Virus record (IMG/VR): IMGVR_UViG_3300035703_000008
Span: 144,933-208,932 of that record
Reading direction: 5' to 3' (one strand)
DNA from: a virus
Length of the DNA: 64,000 nucleotides
The notes under the pieces were generated by a model. The model had not been told where the DNA came from and did not search any database. It worked only from the letters and a program-made list of their open reading frames with translations. The translations under genes were made by a program, and so were the position numbers. Shown here in pieces: positions 1-8,082 of the stretch (the stretch's first letter is position 1; each line of letters begins with the position of its first letter).

Positions 1-1
1 A

Positions 2-1327
2 CCAATGGCGGCACCAGCTGTGCTGAAAGCATCTCTATCTCGTGCCGGCATCAAGTCTACAGCGTTAGATCTAAATATTGAAGTATTAGTCAAAGTCCGA
101 TCCCACCATGAAGAAAAAGCCATTAGAAAATTCTTCAACAAACAGGAAGCAGAGGACTGGATAGTACACGAAATATCCAAGATATTGTTATATTGTGCCA
201 ATCGAATTACTGCATTGAAACCCACAGTGATTGCATTGAGTTTGTTGACATTCCAGGCTCAAAATTTTACTTTATGGTTATGCCTTTTGTTGCGCCAACT
301 TTGCCCGGATGCAAGAATAGTAATCGGCGGCCCTGGAATAAAAAACCTAGTGGCTAACTTTGATGATAAGTTCCGAGATCTAGCATTGGAAAAAGGATTG
401 ATCGATCATTATATCACCGGAGATGGCGATCAAGCATTGATAGAATATGTAAAAGGCAATTATGACTTTCCCGGTATCAACACAGACCATTGGGAACCAG
501 TCAAAGATTTAGATTCGTTACCGTATCCAGATTGGTCCGATTATAATTTTTATCTTTATTCGCAAACCTACATGCCTTTGGTTGATGCCAAAGGCTGCGT
601 GAGAAACTGTGAATTTTGTGATATCATTGAGTTTTGGGAAAAATTCCAGGCTAGAAAAGCTGAAAATATTTTCAAAGAAATGTTACATCAGATATCTCAA
701 TACGGCTATCGAGATTTTGATTTCAGAAGTAGTTTATCAAACGGCAATCTCAAAGAGTTCAAAAAATTGCTATCTCTGATGTATGAGTATAATCTATCTA
801 AACCTTACAGACCAGAACAGATTAGCTGGAATGCATCATTTATAGTCAGACAAAAGAGTCAACACCCAGAATCGATGTGGCAACAAATGGGAGCTACTCA
901 TGCTACATTGAGTCTAGGCGTAGAAAGTGTGGTGCCTCACATCAGGCAGGATCTGGGTAAACACTTTGAAAACGAAGACATCGACTGGCACCTTGAAATG
1001 GCTAAAAAATACAATGTCAAGATTATCATGATGATCATCACCGGCTATCCAACTGAAACAAGAGAAGATTGGGAATTTACCAAGCAATGGTTCAGAGATC
1101 GAGCTCAATATAAAGATATCATGACACGTCTTTTTTTGACCCCGGCTGGCATTTTACCCGGAACTGGCTTGCATAGGAATTCTGAATCGCATGGTATTAT
1201 ATGGATCGGGAAACCCAATATTGGAAATTGGCAAACTAAAAATATAGGCCGCGAAGAAAGACTAGAGTATCATTCAGAATTGGTTTTATTGTGCAAAGAT
1301 CTAGGATTCAATCTCGATGCTTACTAA
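2..1327 (+). CDS. B12-binding radical SAM protein (5' end cut by window edge)
   Basis: Radical SAM enzymes cleave S-adenosylmethionine with a [4Fe-4S] cluster; members with a cobalamin-binding N-terminal domain often methylate or rearrange unactivated carbons. Counting from the first ATG (position 5), the cluster motif C198-x3-C202-x2-C205 follows the sequence VDAKG, as in B12-type members. The preceding ~150 residues have the Rossmann-like pattern of the B12 domain (VIALSLLTFQ, then RIVIGGPG). The visible N-terminus (PMAAPAVLKASL) corresponds to the usual PP-x-P-x-L region some residues into the family, so the true start lies left of the window. The gene overlaps the next by 11 bases. Its DNA is more AT-rich than gp46. 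The substrate is unknown. Confidence 0.8.
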   Translation, partial: PMAAPAVLKASLSRAGIKSTALDLNIEVLVKVRSHHEEKAIRKFFNKQEAEDWIVHEISKILLYCANRITALKPTVIALSLLTFQAQNFTLWLCLLLRQLCPDARIVIGGPGIKNLVANFDDKFRDLALEKGLIDHYITGDGDQALIEYVKGNYDFPGINTDHWEPVKDLDSLPYPDWSDYNFYLYSQTYMPLVDAKGCVRNCEFCDIIEFWEKFQARKAENIFKEMLHQISQYGYRDFDFRSSLSNGNLKEFKKLLSLMYEYNLSKPYRPEQISWNASFIVRQKSQHPESMWQQMGATHATLSLGVESVVPHIRQDLGKHFENEDIDWHLEMAKKYNVKIIMMIITGYPTETREDWEFTKQWFRDRAQYKDIMTRLFLTPAGILPGTGLHRNSESHGIIWIGKPNIGNWQTKNIGREERLEYHSELVLLCKDLGFNLDAY

Positions 1328-1721
1328 TAATCTGACATTGACGTTCTGTTCCGAGAAGCGGTCTCATGATCTAGCTATAACGCTGAAAGATCGGAATAAT
1401 ACAATAATCAATACGATTACATTTGAAGACGATACAAAGAAATCAACAACATTCGATTTATCGTTTCCTAATACATTGAAAATCAAACTAACAAATGCCG
1501 CAGATGGTAATTTTTCAGTGCATCTCGAAAGTGTGAAATTATCTGGATTATACCTGACAGATCAAATCCTTGATCAGATATGTCATGTACACTTTCTGGA
1601 TTCAGATACCACATTGGTATCGCGGACATGGAATCAGTCTGGCGTAATATCGATTGACTTCTTTGCGGCTGATTGGATACAATATCATTTACTATACGGA
1701 AACAAGATTACTAAGTCATGA
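1317..1721 (+). CDS. hypothetical protein, beta-rich, 134 aa
   Basis: Not recognised. The sequence alternates hydrophobic and polar residues in short strands (for example LAITLKD, LKIKLTN, VISIDFF), suggesting an all-beta domain; there is no signal peptide, membrane segment or catalytic motif. It overlaps the radical SAM gene before it by 11 bases and gp46 after it by 4 (ATGA), so it is probably translated with them. Base composition is AT-rich like the upstream gene, so the two may have arrived together. A small partner or substrate-binding protein for the radical SAM enzyme is possible but only a guess from adjacency. Confidence 0.6.
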   Translation: MLTNNLTLTFCSEKRSHDLAITLKDRNNTIINTITFEDDTKKSTTFDLSFPNTLKIKLTNAADGNFSVHLESVKLSGLYLTDQILDQICHVHFLDSDTTLVSRTWNQSGVISIDFFAADWIQYHLLYGNKITKS

Positions 1722-3481
1722 TCCAGATCAAAGACCTTACAGTCAAAAACTTTATGAGCGTAGGCAATGCCACACAGGCCGTCAACTTTGATCGAAAAGA
1801 TCTCACCTTGGTACTGGGCGAAAACTTGGATCTCGGTGGCGATGGTAGCAGGAACGGCACGGGCAAAACCACAATCATCAATGCTCTTTCGTATGCCCTA
1901 TACGGACAAGCCTTGACTAACATCCGACGAGATAATCTCATCAACAAGACCAATGGCAAAAACATGTTGGTGAGTTTGGACTTCTCTGTGAACAGTCAGG
2001 ACTATCGTGTGGAACGAGGCCGTAAGCCAAACATCCTCAAATTTTATGTCAATTCAGAAGAAAAACAAGCGTCCGACGACAGCCAAGGTGACAGTCGTGA
2101 AACACAGGATGCCATAGAATCTGTGCTGGGTATGACGCACGATATGTTCCGGCATATCTTGGCCCTCAATACCTACACTGAACCATTCCTAAGCCTCAAG
2201 GCCAATGACCAGCGTGCCATCATCGAGCAACTGCTAGGTATCACGCTACTAAGTGAGCGTGCCGAAAAGATCAAAGAACTCAATCGTGCCACCCGAGATG
2301 CCATCGCACAAGAAGAATTCCGTATCCGTGCTGTGCAGGAAGCCAATGTCAGGATCGAAGAGCAGATCGTTAGTCTAGAAAAGCGCCGTGACCTTTGGCT
2401 ACGGAAACAACGAGAAGATTGTGCCAATCTAGAATCAGCTATATCCGCGCTGGAGCACATCGATATCGAAGCCGAAGTACAGGCACACCGAGATTTAGAA
2501 CTGTTCCACAGTCGCAAGAAACAGATCGACGAGCATCAGAAGTGGGTGCGACAAATCGATCTCGACGACGCCAAGCTAGAAAAAGATCAAGCCAAGCTAC
2601 AGCGAGACATTGATGCGCTGCGAGAACATCGTTGCCATGCCTGTGGACAAGAATTGCACGATAGCAAGCAAGACGAAATCCTGGCCGAGAAACAAAAGAA
2701 CTTGCAAGAGATCGTGCTGCAACTCTTGGCCAACAGCACCCAGAGGATCGAACATCTCAACGAGATCAGCGACCTTGGCGAACTTGGTGCAGCACCGCAG
2801 GTATTCTACGACGATCTTGAACAAGCACTGGGGCATAAAAACAGCATCGATGGCCTGCGTCGAGATCTTGCTAATCGACAGGCCGAAACTGATCCATACA
2901 CCGAACAAATCGCCGACATGCGCGGTCAAGCCTTGCAAGAGGTCACTTATGACACACTCAATGAACTCACAAGGGTACAGGAACACCAAGACTTCTTGCT
3001 CAAGCTCTTGACCAACAAGGATTCGTTTGTACGCAAGAAGATCATTGATCAGAATCTTTCTTATCTCAATGCCCGACTCACTCACTATCTAGATCGGATC
3101 GGTCTTCCGCACCAAGTGGCTTTCCAAAACGATCTCTCCGTGGAAATCACTGAACTGGGCAGGGATCTAGACTTTGACAACCTCAGTCGTGGCGAGCGTA
3201 ACCGTCTCATACTCTCCATGTCATGGGCATTCCGAGATGTTTGGGAAAGCCTGTATTCGCCCATCAATGTACTGTTCATCGACGAACTCATCGATTCGGG
3301 CATGGACACAGCCGGCATGGAATCCAGCCTAGCTCTTTTGAAGAAGATGAGCCGAGAAAGAAACAAAAGCATTTGGCTGGTGAGCCATCGCGACGAGTTG
3401 GCTGGGCGTGTAGGTAACATCCTGCGCGTGGTCAAAGAAAACGGTTTTACTTCCTATAACATAGACGTGGACATCGCATGA
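1718..3481 (+). CDS. 46: gp46 recombination endonuclease subunit (Rad50/SbcC-like ATPase)
   Basis: T4 gp46 pairs with gp47 (Mre11-like) to resect DNA ends for recombination-dependent replication and host DNA degradation. The 587-residue protein has the SMC/Rad50 layout: N-terminal ATPase half with an extended Walker A ending NGTGKTT (K50), long coiled-coil arms, a zinc-hook CHAC at about residues 306-309, an ABC signature LSRGERNR near 489, and Walker B VLFIDELID near 517-525, followed by a D-loop-like region and SHRDE. T4 gp46 is of similar size. A gp47 gene is not in the window, which is unusual because the two are normally neighbours. The start overlaps the upstream gene (ATGA) and the end overlaps the next gene (ATGA). 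Confidence 0.95.
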   Translation: MIQIKDLTVKNFMSVGNATQAVNFDRKDLTLVLGENLDLGGDGSRNGTGKTTIINALSYALYGQALTNIRRDNLINKTNGKNMLVSLDFSVNSQDYRVERGRKPNILKFYVNSEEKQASDDSQGDSRETQDAIESVLGMTHDMFRHILALNTYTEPFLSLKANDQRAIIEQLLGITLLSERAEKIKELNRATRDAIAQEEFRIRAVQEANVRIEEQIVSLEKRRDLWLRKQREDCANLESAISALEHIDIEAEVQAHRDLELFHSRKKQIDEHQKWVRQIDLDDAKLEKDQAKLQRDIDALREHRCHACGQELHDSKQDEILAEKQKNLQEIVLQLLANSTQRIEHLNEISDLGELGAAPQVFYDDLEQALGHKNSIDGLRRDLANRQAETDPYTEQIADMRGQALQEVTYDTLNELTRVQEHQDFLLKLLTNKDSFVRKKIIDQNLSYLNARLTHYLDRIGLPHQVAFQNDLSVEITELGRDLDFDNLSRGERNRLILSMSWAFRDVWESLYSPINVLFIDELIDSGMDTAGMESSLALLKKMSRERNKSIWLVSHRDELAGRVGNILRVVKENGFTSYNIDVDIA

Positions 3482-4041
3482 AATACATGATCACCGGTGG
3501 TAACTCAGGGCTAGGAGCCATACTATGTCAACGATTCGATGGCGACAGTTACAGTCGAGTCAATGGTTACGACATCGGCAAAGACTATCACAAACTCGCT
3601 GGCATCAGCATGGACTACGATGTGTTCATCAACAATGCCTATGACGGAGTACTAGGCGAGAGCTGGCATGGTGTTGGTCAGACACGCTTGCTACACGAAG
3701 TGGCCATGACATGGCAATGCCACAACAAAACCGGATTCATCATCAACATTGGTGGAGTAGGCAGTGAGGATTTGTCAGCACCGTTTCCTGGGTGGGAAAG
3801 CTATAATTCCAATAAACGAGCTCTCAAACACATGAGCTTACAGTGGACCCAGGCATTTAAAAACTCCCAAGTCAAGTTCCGCACGAGCTTGCTAACTATA
3901 GATCGACTGGATAAAAACAGCATCAACGACGGACACGATCTCAACAACATCGCTGATATGATTGAATTGTGTCTGAACGTTCGTGCCAACACCTGCATCG
4001 GAGAAATCAAGGCGTGGGTTAATTTGGATCATAAACAGTAA
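3478..4041 (+). CDS. short-chain dehydrogenase/reductase-like protein
   Basis: Short-chain dehydrogenases are NAD(P)-dependent Rossmann oxidoreductases. The N-terminus carries the cofactor motif TGGNSGLG (residues 6-13), an NNA motif follows in VFINNAYDG, a Ser lies near residue 96 in GGVGSED, and the catalytic YxxxK is present as Y109-N-S-N-K113. At 187 residues it is shorter than the usual ~250, with a reduced C-terminal substrate region. It overlaps gp46 by 4 bases, so it is translated from the same message. Its role next to a recombination gene is unexplained; it may be a host-derived metabolic gene or a degenerate cofactor-binding protein. The catalytic set looks intact. Confidence 0.75.
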   Translation: MKYMITGGNSGLGAILCQRFDGDSYSRVNGYDIGKDYHKLAGISMDYDVFINNAYDGVLGESWHGVGQTRLLHEVAMTWQCHNKTGFIINIGGVGSEDLSAPFPGWESYNSNKRALKHMSLQWTQAFKNSQVKFRTSLLTIDRLDKNSINDGHDLNNIADMIELCLNVRANTCIGEIKAWVNLDHKQ

Positions 4042-4056
4042 TATCAACGCAACAAT

Positions 4057-4575
4057 ATGCCATCACCAAGCAAAGCCAAAGGCAACTCGTTTGAACGACA
4101 AACTGCAGATTTTCTCACCAATCTCTACGGCGAAAAGTTCATGCGGGTGCCGGGCAGCGGTGCGTACATTGGTGGCAAAAACACACACCGCAAGCAGTTC
4201 CTACACGAAGGCCAGATACGCAGTTTCAAAGGGGATATCATCCCCGGCGAAAGTTTTCCGCGTTTCAATGCCGAGTGCAAATCCTACAAAGACTTTCCTT
4301 TCCATCAACTTTTTTCTGGCTCAGTTAAGATCCTGGACTCATGGATTGATCAATGCGTGGATGTCGCCGACGACGGTGACTTCAACATCATATTCATGAA
4401 GTTCAACAGAAAAGGCACCTTCGTAGCCGTTCAGGCCCAGCCCAACACTTCCCAACTAATTTTTACTCGGCATTTCAACTACACTTCCGGGCTTCGCGGA
4501 CATTGGATGATCATGGATCATGACATGTTCTGGGAGCTCAACTCTGACACAGTCAAGGCAATCTGCAAGGCATAA
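4057..4575 (+). CDS. putative PD-(D/E)XK nuclease (Holliday-junction-resolvase-like)
   Basis: The 172-residue protein shows the order of motifs expected for the PD-(D/E)XK fold: an early Glu in GNSFER (E13), an Asp in FKGDIIPGE near residue 60, and an E-x-K in FNAECKSYK near residues 73-75, followed by a basic and aromatic helix. Such enzymes cut branched or double-stranded DNA using metal ions. Placement after gp46 fits a recombination or repair role. This is a motif-based assignment: overall similarity to a named family was not established, and a structural or inactive relative is possible. The gene is followed by a 470-base non-coding region. Confidence 0.6.
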   Translation: MPSPSKAKGNSFERQTADFLTNLYGEKFMRVPGSGAYIGGKNTHRKQFLHEGQIRSFKGDIIPGESFPRFNAECKSYKDFPFHQLFSGSVKILDSWIDQCVDVADDGDFNIIFMKFNRKGTFVAVQAQPNTSQLIFTRHFNYTSGLRGHWMIMDHDMFWELNSDTVKAICKA

Positions 4576-4910
4576 CAGGCAGTAAGGGCTCGCACAGGCC
4601 GATTTCTTGTGCCCTAGACCTGGACTTCGAGTCGCAGGGATGGAAGACCCACCGCGCCAGTGGGCACTCAACCACTACCCGCAAGGATGAAGATGGCAAA
4701 GACCTGCCGTTTGGTTGTTTGAACAGGATATAAAAGGCCCAATGAGGGGAGCAAAACCCCAGGCACATGCGTGGTGACGGCGTACTACACATGTGTTGCC
4801 GTTGTGATAAGACGGAGTGAGCAGGTACCGGACAACCGCCTGCTTGGAACAAGTGCGTTCCGTAGCTCTAACGCTGTGTGACTGTGCAACTCGGATGATA
4901 CCAGTTTTTT

Positions 4911-4932
4911 CTTAGCCCTTTGCTGGGCTAAG
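4911..4932. repeat. 8-bp inverted repeat
   Basis: CTTAGCCC and GGGCTAAG are perfect arms with a 6-base loop. A T-run precedes rather than follows the hairpin on the + strand, and A's follow it on the minus strand, so it does not look like a terminator in either direction. Confidence 0.7.
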
Positions 4933-4964
4933 TGTGACCGCTTAATCTGGATGATACTGATATC

Positions 4965-5004
4965 TCGCTTGCGCTCGAAATAAATCAGTGATGAGCGCAA
5001 GCGA
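4965..5004. repeat. 12-bp perfect inverted repeat
   Basis: TCGCTTGCGCTC and GAGCGCAAGCGA are perfect arms around a 16-base AT-rich loop. The right arm is also enclosed by AGTGAT (4987-4992) and ATCACT (5006-5011), giving a competing pairing. Confidence 0.8.
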
Positions 5005-5011
5005 AATCACT

Positions 5012-5030
5012 AGAACTGCGCAGCAGTTCT
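5012..5030. repeat. 8-bp hairpin with GCA loop
   Basis: AGAACTGC and GCAGTTCT are perfect arms with a three-base loop, ending three bases before the TAAATA box of the following gene. Confidence 0.8.
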
Positions 5031-5038
5031 CTTAAATA
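5031..5038 (+). promoter_or_regulatory. T4-type late promoter box
   Basis: CTTAAATA matches the T4 late consensus TATAAATA. The start codon at 5045 is six bases after the box. Confidence 0.6.
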
Positions 5039-5044
5039 GATCCT

Positions 5045-6298
5045 ATGAACGTTGACAAAAGCACTTTCTGTGCTGCTCCTTGGTTCCAAATCAAAAATAC
5101 CACGCTTGGAAGTTACTGTAGCTGTTGCGAGATAGACCACGACAAAAGCACTTTCTCGGGCAACAAAGATTTCGCTTGGCCCACGCATCTACCATCGCAC
5201 TGGAACAACAGCGATTATGCTCGATACCTTAGGTCTGAGCTCACCAATGGTGTGCGTCTCCCCGAATGTCACAAGTGTTGGAGCAAAGAAGATGCTGGAC
5301 AACAAAGTCTTCGACAAACTATCAATGACACCGTGGCTGGCAATCGACCTTTTGAATCTAGTTGGATGCAATCCTACTTTAGAAAAAAGCAAGATTACGA
5401 ACATGATTTACTTTTGGCTGCCGATGTACAGGTCACCAATCTTTGCAACTTTGGCTGTGTGATGTGTGAGCCGGGTAGCAGCAGCCATCTCTATCGAAGA
5501 TGGCGGAGAGATCAGGACCATCCGTTGATAAAAAAACAGTTGATGATCTTCCCCAACGGCTATCTTGATCAGGTGAAAGAAACATACATCAACAGAAACA
5601 ACTACGAGCTACTGCAACACGTGATAGATCAATCTCCGCGGTACTTGAAGATCATAGGCGGTGAGCCTTTGTTGGATCAGCAGTTGATGTCTGTGTTGTG
5701 CAATCAGCTTCCCGAAGTCAAATCAAAAATCAAACTTTACATCACTACCAATGGGAGCCAAGATCTCTGCCACGCACAACAACGGTTGTCGGGTTACCAG
5801 GAAATTTTTTGGGTAGTCAGTCTAGAGTCCACGGGCAAACTGCAGGACTATGTGAGAAAAGGCAGCGTATGGTCCGAGATCGAGCACAACATTGACAGGT
5901 TTGTAAGCGAACACAGCAGTCAACACCTTTACATAGCCTATGTGATACAGAGTCTCACATTGGCTGGGCTGCCAACATTGTTGGAATGGGCCCAGCAACG
6001 CAACATTCCAGTGGCTACCAGTTTGCTGGCCAAACCTGAATTCATGGATGTTAGATCGTTGCCCACGGAGATGAAATCAAAGTTGATTGATCAATTGTCG
6101 CAGGCAACAAAGTATTCGATACCGCTGGAGATACAAAATCCAGCATCTGTCAATATTGCAGGGTTGTGCGAGCTCATCGGGCGCACCCAGTACGATAGAT
6201 CTGCCATGTTGGATCTACGAGAGTGGTTGGATTGGTACGATCCCGACCAGCAATGGCGAGACATCATTCCCGAGTGGGCACCATATTTCTCGGAGTAA
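5045..6298 (+). CDS. radical SAM protein with N-terminal SPASM/twitch-like cysteine cluster
   Basis: The enzyme should reductively cleave S-adenosylmethionine. The core motif is C134-x3-C138-x2-C141 (CNFGCVMC), with GGEP near residue 203 for SAM binding. Ahead of the core is a SPASM-like set: CAAPW at residues 9-13, CSCC at 25-28, and ECHKC near 75-78, which would bind an auxiliary Fe-S cluster. In typical SPASM proteins this set is C-terminal, so the order is permuted. The later gene at 56188 has the same architecture. Twitch-type radical SAM proteins occur in aquatic phage genomes; their substrate is not known to me. It ends directly against the converging apt gene with no gap. Confidence 0.85.
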   Translation: MNVDKSTFCAAPWFQIKNTTLGSYCSCCEIDHDKSTFSGNKDFAWPTHLPSHWNNSDYARYLRSELTNGVRLPECHKCWSKEDAGQQSLRQTINDTVAGNRPFESSWMQSYFRKKQDYEHDLLLAADVQVTNLCNFGCVMCEPGSSSHLYRRWRRDQDHPLIKKQLMIFPNGYLDQVKETYINRNNYELLQHVIDQSPRYLKIIGGEPLLDQQLMSVLCNQLPEVKSKIKLYITTNGSQDLCHAQQRLSGYQEIFWVVSLESTGKLQDYVRKGSVWSEIEHNIDRFVSEHSSQHLYIAYVIQSLTLAGLPTLLEWAQQRNIPVATSLLAKPEFMDVRSLPTEMKSKLIDQLSQATKYSIPLEIQNPASVNIAGLCELIGRTQYDRSAMLDLREWLDWYDPDQQWRDIIPEWAPYFSE

Positions 6299-6823
6299 TC
6301 AGTCATAGTCAACGAGACTGACCAGCGCGATACCTTGCTCGGTGACACGGCGTCGACCAGGCAAGAAATCTAGATTGGCGATCACGCCGGCTGCGAGATG
6401 ATCCACGGCAAAGTGTTGTCTCAAGATTGATGCCACAGCCAGCACGGTACCGCCAGTGGCGATCACGTCATCGACGATGAAAGGACGATCGCCGATCTGC
6501 GCTGATTGTTGAATTTCAATGGTGTCTGAGCTGTATTCAGTGTCGTAATCGGCTGAATATACAGCTCCGGGTAACTTGCCTTTTTTGCGAGCCAGCACCA
6601 AGGGAAATCCGTGTGTGCGTGCCAGGATAGCACCCATGACGAACCCACGGCTTTCAACAGCCACGATGCTGGTAGCACGATGTGCTTTCACATATTTTGA
6701 CATCTCGGTGCAGCAATGATCCAGCACATGTGGCGTGTTGAACACTTGATTGAGATCGAGGAAATCAACACCTTTTTTTGGCCAGTCTTTTACTGTGAGT
6801 ATGTTGTCTCTGATGTTGATCAT
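6299..6823 (-). CDS. apt: adenine phosphoribosyltransferase-like protein
   Basis: Adenine phosphoribosyltransferase salvages adenine to AMP using PRPP in the cytoplasm. The PRPP-binding loop is PFIVDDVIATGGT; other family signatures are VAVESRGFVMGAILA and LVLARKKGKLPG. The length (174 aa) is normal for the family. The ATG at 6823 is chosen because it overlaps the stop of the gene before (ATGA), typical of coupled translation; an upstream TTG at 6838 would lengthen it by five residues. It is the last gene of the minus-strand baseplate operon and presumably an auxiliary metabolic gene supplying purine nucleotides late in infection. A different purine or orotate specificity cannot be excluded. 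Confidence 0.85.
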   Translation of the reverse strand: MINIRDNILTVKDWPKKGVDFLDLNQVFNTPHVLDHCCTEMSKYVKAHRATSIVAVESRGFVMGAILARTHGFPLVLARKKGKLPGAVYSADYDTEYSSDTIEIQQSAQIGDRPFIVDDVIATGGTVLAVASILRQHFAVDHLAAGVIANLDFLPGRRRVTEQGIALVSLVDYD

Positions 6824-7152
6824 AGTTGGTCGGGCCAATCTCTGAAAAGTGCATGCTGGATGTCACCGGCAACAAACTGGTTGAAACTTTTGTGTTTGGT
6901 CTCGAGCTCGCCTTCTTGTGGCACCACTCTGCGGAAAGCATCATCCATTTGGGCCATGTTTTTGAACTCCATGAGGATCATCCATTCGGGCATGTCTGCG
7001 ATTGAGCGGAAGCCCATCTTGCAGCGTGTGATACGATAACTTTCCATCCGTCCTTCAGAGACCAAATGATCAAAGAAACTACGCATGCCGTTGACCCAGT
7101 CCAGGTCAGATATGTCGCCTTCTTTGTTGGCCCATATAGTGTAAAGATCCAT
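6820..7152 (-). CDS. hypothetical protein, possible ferredoxin-like barrel, 110 aa
   Basis: Not recognised with certainty. The order of segments (LYTIWANKEG strand, long amphipathic helix to about residue 35, strand SYRITRCKMGF, strand EWMILMEFK, helix with DDAFRRVV) resembles a small alpha/beta barrel of the stress-response or ferredoxin-like type, which usually dimerises. No catalytic residues stand out. It overlaps its upstream neighbour by one base (TAATG) and apt by four, so it is translated as part of the operon. It could be a partner of the salvage enzyme, but only position suggests this. Confidence 0.6.
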   Translation of the reverse strand: MDLYTIWANKEGDISDLDWVNGMRSFFDHLVSEGRMESYRITRCKMGFRSIADMPEWMILMEFKNMAQMDDAFRRVVPQEGELETKHKSFNQFVAGDIQHALFRDWPDQL

Positions 7153-7586
7153 TATTTCAGTGGTCCTAATATTTCAAATCCCTGTATGTCAAGCATATAG
7201 GGTTCTACCGATTCAAAGTACATGAATCGATAACCGCGATCACGATAGATCGCGCACTCGTTTTCCAAACTTCGTATGCCCAGCCTTAACCGGGGATTTC
7301 GATAGTCCCAGGCAAAGTGATCGCTGAGTATGCTTTCTGCGTCCCAGATGCGATACATGCTCCAGGCCACCAAGTGATCCCGATCATAATAACCAATCAA
7401 TTCAGTGTTGGGTGCAGTGAGTCGCCCAGGTACCATGGGCATCACGCTCTGGAAATGCTTGTGGACGCAGTAGTCTCGGTACACTCGTTGCACATCGTTC
7501 ACGGGCACTGGGTCTAGGATCTGTGCCGGGATGTCGTTGACATAGTGCGTGTCCTGGAGATTGATGCGACCAAACTGCCAGCTCAT
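7152..7586 (-). CDS. hypothetical protein, GNAT-acyltransferase-like, 144 aa
   Basis: The protein has features reminiscent of a GNAT fold: an N-terminal helix, then ELIGYYDRDHLVAWSMYRIWD with a strand pair resembling the central GNAT strands, a helix RLGIRSLENECAIYRDRGYRFMYFE and a C-terminal aromatic strand. The acetyl-CoA loop Q/R-x-x-G-x-G/A is not clear, so enzymatic activity is uncertain. It is coupled by ATGA overlap to the gene upstream and by TAATG to the gene downstream. It sits between baseplate assembly genes and apt, so the operon mixes structural and metabolic functions. Confidence 0.5.
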   Translation of the reverse strand: MSWQFGRINLQDTHYVNDIPAQILDPVPVNDVQRVYRDYCVHKHFQSVMPMVPGRLTAPNTELIGYYDRDHLVAWSMYRIWDAESILSDHFAWDYRNPRLRLGIRSLENECAIYRDRGYRFMYFESVEPYMLDIQGFEILGPLK

Positions 7587-8080
7587 GATCTGGGATCCTC
7601 TCGACCTTCAAACAGCACCGCAAGATAGTCTTCGGACCACCCATCGTAGTAACCTTTGGCAGCGATGAGTCGTGCAAAGTCGTTGAGTTTTGACAAAGGT
7701 TGTACAAAAGTGATGGCCCAGGTGCCTTGATTCATGCACACCCCGTTGATCTCTTCGTGATCGTCGGGGTGATCTGCCAGCGCGATGATGTCGCGACCGA
7801 GTAAAAAACCTGTGTTGAGCTCGCGCACCTGGCGATTGAATTCATCGGCGGTGAAATCTTTGGGATCATAGATGTAACCAATCACCATGAATTCACCAAG
7901 ATCGATCTTTTGTAGATCGGTATAGGGATCAATGATGCCTGGCCGTAGATCCAGTTGGCGATCTAGTCTAGCTTTCCGAGCATACGGACACGGCGGCCAG
8001 CCTTGGAGTCCGGGATTGGGCTGCTCAACGAACCCGGTGATCCAGTTTAAAACATCTTGTTTGGCTTGTACGAAATCCAT
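7583..8080 (-). CDS. hypothetical protein, 165 aa
   Basis: Not recognised. Features visible: an early motif NPGLQGWPPCPYARKARLD with a Cys-Pro-Tyr segment, an acidic middle (YDPKDFTADEFNRQVREL), a DHPDDHEEING stretch with several His and Asp that could bind metal, and a basic N-terminal half. The region YDPKDFTADEFN-x-x-V is reminiscent of small phage-conserved proteins but I cannot attach a function. It ends in an ATGA overlap with the next gene and follows the small gp51-like gene after two bases, placing it inside the baseplate operon. Confidence 0.6.
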   Translation of the reverse strand: MDFVQAKQDVLNWITGFVEQPNPGLQGWPPCPYARKARLDRQLDLRPGIIDPYTDLQKIDLGEFMVIGYIYDPKDFTADEFNRQVRELNTGFLLGRDIIALADHPDDHEEINGVCMNQGTWAITFVQPLSKLNDFARLIAAKGYYDGWSEDYLAVLFEGREDPRS

Positions 8081-8082
8081 GA

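Larger units (their letters stand above)
4576..5044. other. 470-base non-coding region packed with hairpins
   Basis: No convincing gene on either strand and no tRNA cloverleaf. On the + strand successive inverted repeats are: 4585-4588+4593-4596 with 4608-4615; 4619-4626 with 4630-4638 (TCG loop); 4648-4652 with 4660-4664; 4746-4749 with 4757-4760; 4764-4769 with 4790-4795, competing with 4777-4781/4798-4802; 4820-4825 with 4839-4844; 4846-4850 with 4857-4861; 4911-4918 with 4925-4932; 4965-4976 with 4993-5004; 5012-5019 with 5023-5030. GGATGATAC occurs twice (4893, 4949). This density suggests a structured RNA, a replication or packaging site, or a long regulatory leader. A late-promoter box at its right end drives the next gene. 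Confidence 0.5.

Noticed and set aside
4600-4735. Possible remnant coding sequence on the + strand (frame with LDFESQGWKTHRAS)
   Set aside because: Short, no start or ribosome binding site, and the DNA is better explained by the inverted repeats.
4911-4932. Intrinsic terminator
   Set aside because: The T-run precedes the hairpin on the + strand and is absent after it on the minus strand.
4576-5044. tRNA or tmRNA genes in the gene-free region
   Set aside because: One segment (4619-4638) contains a TTCGAG-like sequence, but no acceptor, D and anticodon arms could be placed on either strand.
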